Source of the DNA: Anaeramoeba flamelloides
Lineage: Eukaryota; Metamonada; Anaeramoebidae
Length of the DNA stretch: 64,000 bases
Assembly: GCA_027625915.1 (NCBI GenBank)
Contig: JANTQA010000023.1
Coordinates: forward strand, 17,856,001-17,920,000
Direction: 5' to 3'
The notes below the pieces were generated by a model. That model saw only the letters and a program-made list of their open reading frames with translations, was not told the origin of the DNA and did no database searches. The position numbers were made by a program, and so were the translations under genes. Of the stretch, positions 50,261 to 59,640 are shown piece after piece. Every line of letters begins with the position of its first letter. Positions within the stretch are counted from its first letter, which is position 1.

Positions 50261-50802
50261 TAAACTAAATTCCAAAAATTTTAGACACAGTTTAAACAGT
50301 TGAAAGAATAGTAATACTCCACTTTAAATTCAATTTGGGAATAATTTTGATTTTATAAACACTATTTCATTTTTTGTCTTTTTTGTTTTGTTTTCATTTC
50401 CTTTTTTGCAATTACGTAATCTGTTTGGTTACATCTGGAAATTTTTTTCGATAGTTGATAGAAGGTTATTGTTGAGTTTGTTAAATTGGAAAAATCACAT
50501 ACAATTGGTCGTTTGTTATCTTCTCATTTAATCGATCAATAATTATTGGTACACTTTAAACAAATTTACCAATACATTTTTAGTTCTCGCTCGTTTCATC
50601 CTTTTGGACACACCTGTTATTTTTTTTTTCATTTTATATTTTTTTCTTCTATTTGGCGGAAAATGATTACTTATAAAAACAATAATAATGGGTAACTGAA
50701 ATGTGTTTTTATATTAGGTTTGGAAAAATATAATAAATTGGGTTTTCTTTTGCCTATTTTTGATTTTGGGTGTGTCCAAATTTTTGGAATGGGGTTTCTA
50801 TT
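50261..50802. mobile_element. Tc1/mariner-like non-autonomous element
   Basis: The left end, AAACTAAATTCCAAAAATTT then TAGACACAG, is mirrored by the complement of the right end, AAACCCCATTCCAAAAATTT then GGACACACCC. Both are variants of the ends of the adjoining transposase-bearing element at 50831. The interior at about 50480-50640 (ACAAATTTACCAATACATTTTTAG, TTTGGACACACC) matches, inverted, the repeat at 24880-25000, so an older element is embedded. Confidence 0.55.
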
Positions 50803-50830
50803 GTTTTATTAGATTTACTTTCTCTATATA

Positions 50831-51875
50831 AACTCAATTCCAAAAATTGGGACACACCTTCAAAATCAATTTAATTCCAAGAAAAGTGATCTTTGACTCT
50901 TAAAAAGAAACATTAGATATTAACAATCAATGTAAATAATTTTAAAGTTAATTATTTATCATTTTTTTTTCATTATTTTTTGATTTTTGATTTTCAATAA
51001 TTGTTTTGATTTTTTTTGGATTCTTTTTTTTTCAAAACTTTTCAAAAATCTCAAAATAACTTTAAAATGAAATTTAAAAGTTTTCTTTCTGATCACAAAA
51101 AAAAAATTTTTTTTTTCCCTCAAAAAAGAAAAAAGATTCTTTTTTTATCGAGAAAAAAATTTTTTGAAAAAAAATCTTGATATGGGGTGCTAAAGCACAT
51201 GGCCTACAAACAGACCTTATTATTATTTATGGAAGTGTGGATACTGAATGTATTATTAATGATATTATCAAAAAAATCAAAGGAAATTCAACTCGCTAAT
51301 TCAGAATTTTGTGAGTTGAAATGGATTTTCCAAAGGGATGGAGCTTGTCTACATACTTCAAAAAAAAAACTCAAACTTACTTAAATCGGGGATGTAATGT
51401 TCTGGACCCTTGACCCCCAATTCCACAGATTTAAATCCAATTGGGAATTTATGGATACTTATGGACACTAAACTGAAAAATTGTAACCAAATAACGAAGA
51501 AGAATTTTTAAAATTTTCACTAATGTATGAAATACTTTGAGTTGGGAAACCTAAGATAATTAGTAAACTCTATATTTTAAAGGATAGATTTAGTTATCAA
51601 AAGACAAACTGAATCTATTAATAGTTTTTATTAATTTTTCTTTCAATAAAAATGGATTTTTTGGTAACCGTGTTCCAAAAAATAGGGGCACACTTTTTTT
51701 TATTTTTTCTTTTTTATTTTTCGAATTGAATTTTAAATTTACTATAAAATATATAAATAGTATTAATTAAATATTTTCGGGTCTTTTATTATTTTAATTG
51801 ACAAGTATCATGTATTTTGGAGTATATTTTTATTAATGTAATTTTTTTTTGTGTCCCATTTTTTGGAATTGAGTT
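50831..51875 (+). mobile_element. Tc1/mariner element with transposase remnant
   Basis: TIRs AACTCAATTCCAAAAATTGG then GACACAC at the left and, as complement, AACTCAATTCCAAAAAATGG then GACACA at the right, flanked by TA (50829-50830 and 51876-51877). A third, internal terminus, GTTCCAAAAAATAGGGGCAC, lies at 51669, suggesting nested ends. At about 1.05 kb, shorter than usual for an autonomous member. The N-terminal DNA-binding half of the transposase is missing. Confidence 0.75.
51178..51560 (+). pseudogene. Tc1/mariner transposase, C-terminal fragment, broken
   Basis: WGAKAHGLQTDLIIIYGSVD then TECIINDIIKKI (51183-51290) corresponds to the block before the second catalytic Asp. QRDGACLHTSKK (51337-51370) is the QDNAPCHTS-type motif with that Asp. 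GCNVLDP followed in another frame by DLNPIGNLWI (about 51425-51460) is the family's LDWP..SPDLNPIE region. The first catalytic Asp and the helix-turn-helix region are absent, and at least three frame changes or stops interrupt it. Certainly non-functional; assignment to IS630/Tc1/mariner is firm from motif order. Confidence 0.75.
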
Positions 51876-51877
51876 TA

Positions 51878-52140
51878 TATATATATATCAAGTATTCTTT
51901 GAGGTATATTATTCGGCTTATTTCTTCTTTGTTCTTTAAAGTCCAATTATCAACAATAATTGGTATTTGGAAAAAAAAATTGATCACCTTTGACTGAAAT
52001 ACAGTTTATTCATCAAATTTTATCAAACGCAATTCACTGTTCAAAGAAACAAAGAGGAAAAAAAAAAGAAAATTCCAAAATGGATTAGGTTTTTTAAAAA
52101 AAAATATATTTATTTATTTTTATTTTCGAAAACATTCAAT
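51878..52140. other. spacer, 3' side of the large minus-strand gene
   Basis: A+T-rich, with a short (AT)n run at 51878-51890. Likely contains the 3' UTR of the gene ending at 52141; no specific signal supported. Confidence 0.3.
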
Positions 52141-55100
52141 TTATTTTAACAATAAAATTACATTTTCAAAATGATTTTTAAATAATATTTCATCAGAGTT
52201 AGAAAATGATAAAACCAAATATTCATCGTTGTCTAACATTATATTTAAAATCATTGATTTTTTTTTTTTTTTATCATGTAAAATTGAACATTTTGGGGTT
52301 AAAATAGATTTTATTTCGACATTTTTTGAGTTTTCATCAATTGGGCGAATAATTAAACAATTGTTGTTTATTTCAATTTTTACGAACGTTTTTGGTACCA
52401 AAAGGGAATACGATGTTGCTAAAATTTTTGTTTGGAAAATATTTTTTTGATTTTTGTTTTCTGGGGGTTTTGAATCATTAATCTCTGAAAATTGACCAAT
52501 TAATTCAAATCCCTCGTAGTCGGAAGAATCGTCAGACATGGCAGAATCATCGGATTTGTTACTCTTAATATCATCGGAATCGCTGCTCATGTTTATAGAT
52601 GGAACTGACGTGGTATCAGTGGATGATATTATAGATGACGAGGAAAGGCTTTTGGAACAAGAGTTGTCGTTATCATCACTATTGCCACCATTGTTAATTT
52701 GGCTCGTGTTTTTTGATTTATTATTGTTGCTGTTATTTTGGTTATCATTATTGTTATTTTTATTTTTATTATGGTCGTTATTATCATTAAAAGTTGTTTT
52801 TCGGTTTGTTCGTGGCGTTTTAATAACGTTCCCTATGCTTGTGTTTTGTAGCTGTTCATATTGCAATTTACATTTTCTAAATGCCTTAAATATTTCTAGG
52901 CTTTGATTTTTTTTTTTAAATTTCAGGAGATAAGTGTTTTTTCTGATTATTAATTTTAAATGATTCGGGATTGTTTTATTGATAAAGAGGGTGCTTTTAG
53001 AAAAGGTTGTTTTTTTTTTCCCTTTTTTTATAGTTGCAAAAAGGAAAAAATTAATTTGCTTCAAGCTTATCCTAATTTCACCAGTATCTAATTTATTTCC
53101 TTTCATGTCAACAACTAAAAACTTTGATTTGATCATATCACTTGATCGTTTTGAGTTGTTTTTTTTTTTAGTTTTTTTTTTAGTATTAACATTTTTTTTT
53201 TTATTAATTTGTTTTTTTTTTTTATTCCGGGATGTTGGGGTGGGTTTAGGTTTCTTTTCTAGTTCCATTAAACTTGAACTTGTTGATGTTGGACTTGTGG
53301 TTGTAAATGAACTCGATGGTTTATCGGGGGTGGGGGGCGAATTTGAATCCGGATCTGTGGATGTTGCTCCCTTTTTCTCCTGATGATTATTTTCTTTTGA
53401 TTGTTTTTCTTTTTTCAAAATGTCATTTTTATTGTTATCTTTACCTTTCTTGGGGATTTTTTGATCCTTGATTTTTTTATTGCCTTTGTGTGTATTTAAA
53501 GAATTTGATAAGGGGCTTTTGTTTGAAATAATTTTGTTATTTTTCCCTTTGGTTTGTTTTTGAGATCTTTTCTTTTGAGATCTTTGTTTTTCAGATCTTT
53601 GTTTTTCATTATCTTGTAATTTTTTTTGATTTTTTAATTCCTTAATTGTTAGACTTCTTTCTTCCATTTCCTTTAATCTTTTTTTCAATGATTGCTTTTC
53701 ATTTAATAAATTTTCTTCATTTAATTTTCTTATCGTTTCTTTTTGCCAGTTGAGAAACGCGGTGGCAAGTAAGGTCCTTTCTTCTGCCAATTTGCTCATT
53801 AAATATAATCTATATTCTTCTCTTATACGGATACAGCTAACTAATTTCCTTTTTGGGTGCATTAAAAATCTTACATTTTTTGATTTGAGTTCGATAACTT
53901 GTTGGTTCATTTTTAAAATTGCCTTTTCGTTAATTTCGAGAATGACAGAACCCTTTTTTTTACGCTTTTGATCAGTTAAATCTAATTCAAAAATTTTTGT
54001 TTCATTTGTGGGTTGGTTATAAAGATTTTGGTTTATTGATTGTTTCTGATCTCCTTTCTTGATCTCGTTTTTATTATTATTAATATTATTTTGATTCTTA
54101 TTTTTAATATTCCTTTTATTAGAATCGTGTAATTTTTTTATTTTGATTTCTTTGTTTTGATTTTGATTTTGATTTGATTTTTTATTTTTATTTATTAGAT
54201 CTTTCTGATGATTTTGATTTTTGTCTGTTTGATCTATTGCTCCTTTTTTCTTTTCTTTCTTATTATCATTTGTAATTAACTTTTCTTTTTGATGAATCTT
54301 TTGATCTGTTTTTTTTTTAATATTAATTGGTTGCCAATTAACATCTTTTTCTGTTTCTGTCTCCTTTACCTTTTGTCTTTCATTTTCTTTTTCTGTTTCT
54401 CTTTCTGTTTCTTTTCCTTTTCCTTTTCCTTTTCCGTTTTCTTTTTTTTTTCCGTTTCCTTTTCCTTTATTTGCATTTTTTATTGAATCTCTATTAAATT
54501 GCTCTTTATTTAATTGTGTTTTATTAGGGTTATTATTATTATCACCATTACTGTTGCTTTTTTTAAGATTATCATCATTATTCTCGCTATTATTTGCTGT
54601 ATTTGGTGAATTTTTCTTGTGTTCGATTGGTTTCCAGTCAATTTCTTCTTCGCTGAGAGTAAGCCCAAAATCGGATTTTACAGAGAGATTTTCAGATAAT
54701 TCGAGAACATCCCCACTATAGGATCGAGAGATCATTAATGATCCTTCCCATTCCTGAATTTTGATTAAAGAATTTCGAGCAATGTTTGAACAATTTCGAA
54801 CACTATTAAAGCGTACATACAGAACATTGTCCAGCCCCCGAATTCTCATTAACTTTTCACAAGTGGGATGCAAATCTATCCCAACTTTCCCCCATTCAAA
54901 CTTTAATGTTTTTGTTTCCTGGTTAACAACTTCTGGCTGGGAATAATGGATAAGTAATTGGTCAGCTTTCAAAACTAAAAGTGCCGTGCCAATAATATGC
55001 TTTGAAGGTGACACTAAATCAACCTGTTGTTGAATGTCTTCCCATTGCCTTAATTTTGCCAAGGATAATGGGTATGATTTTAATCTTTTTCGTAGCTTGG

Positions 55101-55344
55101 ACAAATCAATGTTCGGCGAGTATGTGTTGATATTAGAGACCATGTTTCTTTTACTGGATGTTGAAGAGCTTGACTTTTTTCGTTTTTTATCAAGTGGTTC
55201 TTTTGTTTTGTTTCTTAAATCGCCCTTAGGTGGGGTTGAGAGGTTTCTTGGTTTTTTGTTTTTTGACAATAATTTTGAGCTTCTTTTTTTTCTTGGAATT
55301 GAAAGTCCTCGGAGCTTTGAGGTTTTTATTTCTTGTTTGACCAC
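52141..55344 (-). CDS. unrecognised Lys-rich protein with four PH-like modules
   Basis: An uninterrupted frame of about 1,067 codons. I read four degenerate, strand-rich modules of 85-100 residues at about 108-200, 449-534, 740-832 and 968-1067. Each has alternating hydrophobic strands, a basic or HP turn (GIDLHPTCEKLMRIR; FLMHPKRKLVSCIR), an aromatic strand (YLLKFKKKN; YLVLSFSNS) and a closing helix ending F..W or F.. (FLNWQK, HFENVIL), as in PH/GRAM-like folds. Linkers are low complexity: Lys/Glu/Asn runs, Lys/Gln coiled coil 535-600, Ser/Pro/Thr 660-705, acidic Ser/Asp 888-945. A short motif, EEIDWKPIEHKK (234-243) and KDVNWQPINIKK (333-344), occurs twice. The basic start suggests nuclear or membrane-lipid targeting. 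The frame's first codon is GTG preceded by TAG; the first ATG is codon 68, so translation starts there or in an upstream exon spliced at GATTAG (55368). Function unknown. Confidence 0.75.
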   Translation of the reverse strand: MVKQEIKTSKLRGLSIPRKKRSSKLLSKNKKPRNLSTPPKGDLRNKTKEPLDKKRKKSSSSTSSKRNMVSNINTYSPNIDLSKLRKRLKSYPLSLAKLRQWEDIQQQVDLVSPSKHIIGTALLVLKADQLLIHYSQPEVVNQETKTLKFEWGKVGIDLHPTCEKLMRIRGLDNVLYVRFNSVRNCSNIARNSLIKIQEWEGSLMISRSYSGDVLELSENLSVKSDFGLTLSEEEIDWKPIEHKKNSPNTANNSENNDDNLKKSNSNGDNNNNPNKTQLNKEQFNRDSIKNANKGKGNGKKKENGKGKGKGKETERETEKENERQKVKETETEKDVNWQPINIKKKTDQKIHQKEKLITNDNKKEKKKGAIDQTDKNQNHQKDLINKNKKSNQNQNQNKEIKIKKLHDSNKRNIKNKNQNNINNNKNEIKKGDQKQSINQNLYNQPTNETKIFELDLTDQKRKKKGSVILEINEKAILKMNQQVIELKSKNVRFLMHPKRKLVSCIRIREEYRLYLMSKLAEERTLLATAFLNWQKETIRKLNEENLLNEKQSLKKRLKEMEERSLTIKELKNQKKLQDNEKQRSEKQRSQKKRSQKQTKGKNNKIISNKSPLSNSLNTHKGNKKIKDQKIPKKGKDNNKNDILKKEKQSKENNHQEKKGATSTDPDSNSPPTPDKPSSSFTTTSPTSTSSSLMELEKKPKPTPTSRNKKKKQINKKKNVNTKKKTKKKNNSKRSSDMIKSKFLVVDMKGNKLDTGEIRISLKQINFFLFATIKKGKKKTTFSKSTLFINKTIPNHLKLIIRKNTYLLKFKKKNQSLEIFKAFRKCKLQYEQLQNTSIGNVIKTPRTNRKTTFNDNNDHNKNKNNNNDNQNNSNNNKSKNTSQINNGGNSDDNDNSCSKSLSSSSIISSTDTTSVPSINMSSDSDDIKSNKSDDSAMSDDSSDYEGFELIGQFSEINDSKPPENKNQKNIFQTKILATSYSLLVPKTFVKIEINNNCLIIRPIDENSKNVEIKSILTPKCSILHDKKKKKSMILNIMLDNDEYLVLSFSNSDEILFKNHFENVILLLK

Positions 55345-57290
55345 GGTTTTTGTTTTTTTTGATTTCTAATCAAAGGTGGCAAATTAAAAAAAAAAAAAAA
55401 AAAAAAAGAATTTAGTTTTACAAAGGTTTACAAGAAAAGAAGGGTGTTGAAATTGAACTTGAATTAAATAATCAATACTTTTTTTTTGTTCTTATCACTC
55501 GACATTAGAGTCAATAAAATGAAAAGTCAAGAAATTGAAAAAAATTGAAAAAATGATTGTTTCTGGTTAGTTTTTACAATTTACTTTTTTTTTTGTTAAT
55601 TATTTATTTTTCTAAAAGGAAAACAATGGATACTGTTTCTGCTTACATTTAGAAACAAAATAACATGTGTGAGTAAATATACAGCTTCGTTGAAAGTAAA
55701 CTTTTTTGCTTGGATCAAATAATTATGAGAGAAACAAACCTTTTTTGTTAATTTTTTTTTTTTTTTTATAGACGTTAGGAAGAATATTCATTTGATCTGG
55801 AAAAATAAGTAACTTTTTACAAAAAAAAAATCGGTTGTTAGATTGGATAAGTTCGAATAGATAATAAATTTTACAATTTTAAAAAATCCAATTTTGTATC
55901 AAACCTTCATAAATTTTGATTTTAAGCCAATTTTAGGATTTAATAATTGAATTTTTAATATTCTAACAATTTTTGCTTTATTGAAAAATTATTTTTTATT
56001 TTGGAAGGTAAATGAATCAAGTAACCAAAAGTACAAAATCATTTTTGATCTAAATTTTTCTATTACAACAACTTCATCATGAATCAACTCAAACACTTTA
56101 ATGTTATCTCTTAAAATCAAAAATAATTTGGTTGTAGAATTTTTTTACAATGTCTAAAGTTCTTGAAAATTTTAGCTACATCAAATTTGGTCAAGTGATT
56201 TTCTTTTATTCAGGTCTTTAAAATTCCTTTTGTTTAGGGCCATTTTCCCACCTAAAACTTACATTTAAATCTTAAATAAAAAAGGAACAAGTAAATAAAT
56301 CACGATTTATTGTGAATGTTTTTATCAGATCAAAAAAAGAAAAGTTGTCGTTCAAATTATGTACCAATATCTTGATTTTTAATACTTTTAATTGCACAAT
56401 AAAAAAGATCAAAATTTTGATTTAACTTTCCAAAAACAATCACTCAGCAATTAAAATAAATCATCAAATGCACCGATTCTCAAAGAGTAGATTAATAATT
56501 TAAGCTAGTTTTTAGAATTAAAAATTTGAAAAGTTCATTGATTGCTAAAAAATTTTTCTTGGAAAGTCGAATGAAAATTTTGTTCTCTTTATTTTGGAAC
56601 AAACAGTAGTATTTCAACAATTTAACTCTCTGGTAAAAAACAAATAAGACACAAATTATTTTAACAACCATTTAGTTTACATGTTTTACCGATTCTGATC
56701 GTCTTTATGTTTGAAATTGCAAAAAAAATAGAATTCCTTTTCTTTAACCTTCGTAAAACTAATTTATCTTAAACTAAATTCCTTTCTTTTTTTGTCAGAT
56801 TATCAATTCAAAAAAAGAATAGTCACTACGTTTAACACATAATGAGGAATACTAACAAATTATTGGTTGTTTAGAAAAAAAATTATGTCCAAAAAAATAA
56901 CTTTTTTAGATCTTTTTCAAACACATAACGTAGATTAGGAAGTAGTATAAAGTGAAATGATATCACAGATTTTAAAAACATTTCCTCAAAAATACAATTA
57001 AAGAAAAACGAAAAAAGTCATTTAACTTGAAAGGGACAAACTAATAATGGAGGTTAAGGAAATTAATAAATTCGGATTTTCCCTTTGTCTTAGTAGTAAA
57101 CTCTTTGGAAAGTTTACTCTTTATATTCAAATATGAGTTAATCTTGAGAAAAAATATTATAACCTTTTGAGAAAAATCTCTTAGAACTGAACAGAATAAC
57201 AAGAGATTTATAATTGATCAAATTTGCCGAAAATGAAAACTCAAAACAACGAAAAACAAGAAATAAATTAACTTGTAGAAAATGTCATTT
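55345..57290. promoter_or_regulatory. upstream region of the large minus-strand gene
   Basis: A possible splice acceptor on the minus strand (TTTGATTAG, about 55368-55376), preceded by a long pyrimidine tract (55384-55406), suggests a 5' exon somewhere here, but I cannot identify it. The rest is A+T-rich without recognisable genes or elements. Confidence 0.3.
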
Positions 57291-57465
57291 TACGAGTGTA
57301 ATTTGAATTTTAAATGGGAATATATTTCACTTCTTTTTTTAAATTTCCTTTTTCGAACAAAGCCACAGATTACAACTGACTTCTTTGCGGACTCTATAGT
57401 TAAAGAGAAAATAGGAAATCAACAGGAAGTGAAAATTTTTTACCATTTATAATTCAATACCAATA
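57291..57465. mobile_element. family C palindromic MITE, decayed copy
   Basis: TTTGAATTTTAAATGGGAAT..TTCACTTC at the left against GAAGTGAAAATTTTTTACCATTTATAATTCAATACCA at the right. The centre shares TTTCCTTTTTCGAACAAAGC and ACTTCTTTGCGGACTC with 19745-19800, so the whole element, not only the ends, is related to copy 1. Confidence 0.6.
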
Positions 57466-57499
57466 TGGTCAACCAACCAAATCAACAAAAACAATTTTT

Positions 57500-57715
57500 A
57501 TCTCCTTTTTTTCTCAAAACAAGATCAGTATTTTTGTGAGATCTCAAAAATAGTTAATTTTTTCAAGAAATTTTTAATAAAAATAAATCAAAGAAAAACT
57601 CCTTATATAAAGTTAGTCTGAGGAAAATTGTTCTTCTGTTGCCTTTTCTTTTTATTTATATCTCTATTTTTTAATTTTTAGTTACTTCTTTACTGCCAAT
57701 TATAAGATCTCTTGT
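57500..57715 (+). repeat. family A MITE, decayed fragment
   Basis: TTTTTGTGAGATCTCAAAAATAGTTAATTTTT then CAAGAAATTTTTAATAAAAATAAATCAAAGAAAAAC matches the middle of the complete copy. Both ends are degenerate. Confidence 0.4.
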
Positions 57716-57909
57716 TATTCTTTTCCCGTTCATAAAGATTTTTCTCAAGTGGTTATAATATTTTTTCCCAATATTAACTATAGTTTGATCAGAAAGACTA
57801 AACTCTTCAAAGTATATCGTGACAGAAAAGGAAAAAAATAAATATGCCTTTGCTAAAATAATTTATTCAGCCTTAGTAAGCACTATTTGAAAACAATCAC
57901 TGTTTGTTT

Positions 57910-58170
57910 TTTCAAGAATACATCTATTTTAACCCATAGAAGAAACCAAAAATCAACAATAGGTATATATGATACTATTGGTTTCTTCAAGTTCTAATAT
58001 GGAAAAAGAAATTCTTAAAATGAAAGATCAAAGATAAAATTGAATCAAAAGTATTTGAAAGCTGTCTTTGATAAATCAATTCGTGCTGTTTTGTATCCAC
58101 CAAAAAAAACAATAAAATATTTTCAAAAAATCAATCAAATTCCAAAAAATTTTGAATAAATTTAATTCAT
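57910..58170 (+). repeat. family D MITE, decayed copy
   Basis: Shares ATTGGTTTCTTCAAGTTCTA, AAAGAAATTCTTAAAATGAAAGATCAA and TTTTTTCAAG..ATA words in order with 22010-22080. TIRs are eroded. Confidence 0.4.
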
Positions 58171-58589
58171 AATTTAAAAATTTCTCCCTAGATCATGTAG
58201 TTAACCTTCATAATATATTTGGCTGTAATATAATATTGATCAGTGGATTACTTGTTATTTTCTGACAAGAAAAAAAAAAAAAAACATCAGTTTTATTTGA
58301 GACATCAATAGTATATAAAAATAAAATTGAAATATTTTAAGATAGATAAAATTAATAATTTAATTAACCTTTGTTTTTTTAATCATGATGTTTATTTACA
58401 ATATGATCAAAATTCCAGAATTTCAAATCCTTGGATTTATGATATTTATTGTTGTAATTACCACCTTTTTTGAAACCCACTTTAAACAAGAAAAAAAAGA
58501 TCTATTTTTCCGGTAAAAAAAAACTTAATAAACCCTTGAATGAAATTTAGTTTAATTCAACTTTAAGATATTTATCCGTGATAGGTTAT

Positions 58590-58867
58590 AACAAATATTT
58601 TTGAAAATGCTGCACTGATCTTCCAAAGCTGTAAGAAAACGTGTAATTCCCATGATAAATATTGAGTTTCCTCGGTTTTCCAGAAATTATTAAGTAAAAA
58701 CTTTAAAAAAATGTCTTAATTTAAATATGATTACTAAGAAAAAATTGATATTAAAATCTCAACTTTTATGGAGTCAACGTGCCCATTTGCATCATGAAGA
58801 GTTGCCAGAATTTGAGGGATTTGAATGGAGATTGAAAACAAAATTTCTTTTGGAAAATTCTAAATAA
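58590..58867 (+). pseudogene. possible COMM-domain protein remnant
   Basis: A 46-codon frame from ATG 58727 to TAA 58867 reads MITKKKLILKSQLLWSQRAH then LHHEELPEFEGFEWRLKTKF. The pattern LP....FEWRL..K recalls the start of the COMM domain (LP....DWR.D.K) of COMMD proteins, subunits of the Commander complex in endosomal recycling. Just upstream, FENAALIFQSCKK (about 58592-58630) ends near GTAAGA and could be another exon. The rest of the domain is not found. Weak, pattern-based call; chance is possible at this length. Confidence 0.2.
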
Positions 58868-58977
58868 TTAATATTTTTGTAAATTCGTTTTTTTTCTTTT
58901 TATTTCTCAAATTAAAAAGGAGCTAACAGCACTATTTCGGAATTCAAAGGAACGTAGTAGAATACACCAATATTACC

Positions 58978-59640
58978 CCATTCTTTTAAATTCTGGGAAA
59001 CCAAAATGAAAGTGATGCAGAGTGCCTGTAAAGTGATGTAGAGCACTGTTAAGTGGTTGTTTTTTTTTTTTTTTTTTTTTTTTTATGAAATAAAAAGAAA
59101 ATTTCAAAAATTTTCTTTTAATTTCAAAAATTAAAAAAAAATGAACAATATTTTTCCAGAATTCAAAATTGTTGAGTAAAATCAAATAATTTAAATCAAT
59201 TCTTTTAAATCATAGAAAAACAAACAAGTGTTTTCTTGGTGTTTTATATTTTATTTGAAAAATCTATTACTTTTCAAATAAAAATAAACCCAATAGGAGT
59301 TTTTTTACTTTTTTTTTTTTTGTTTCTAAAATATCTTGATTTTATAATCAAAACAAAAATTAAAAAAAAAACTAAGTTAGGTGTCCATAAAGTGCCTATG
59401 TTTTTATTTTTAATATTTGAAATTTAGAAAAAAAAAACCTTACGAGAGTATCCTAGGTTTTCCCGAAGTAAAAGGAATAGAGTAAACTTTATATAATTCA
59501 CACTATTCTTTTGAATTCGGGAAAACCTAACGAAAAGTGTTCTAGGTTTTATTTACTTTTTGAAATAAACTGAAAATTCCTTTAAATGTGCGGTTTATTT
59601 CAAAAATTATAAAAAACCTAACGGAAAAACTGTAAAAAAT
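58978..59640. repeat. family N TIR elements, back to back
   Basis: CATTCTTTTAAATTCTGGGA at 58979 and, as complement, CTATTCCTTTTACTTCGGGA ending at 59480 bound an element of about 500 bp with a 22-bp poly-T. A second left terminus, CTATTCTTTTGAATTCGGGA, begins at 59503, only 23 bp further. The same words (CCTAGGTT, AGTGCC, GTTCTAGG) occur at 665-1045. No transposase. Confidence 0.55.

Noticed and set aside
53979-54490. Plus-strand Phe/Cys/Leu-rich frames across the large minus-strand gene
   Set aside because: They are complements of its Lys/Asn/Glu-rich linkers.
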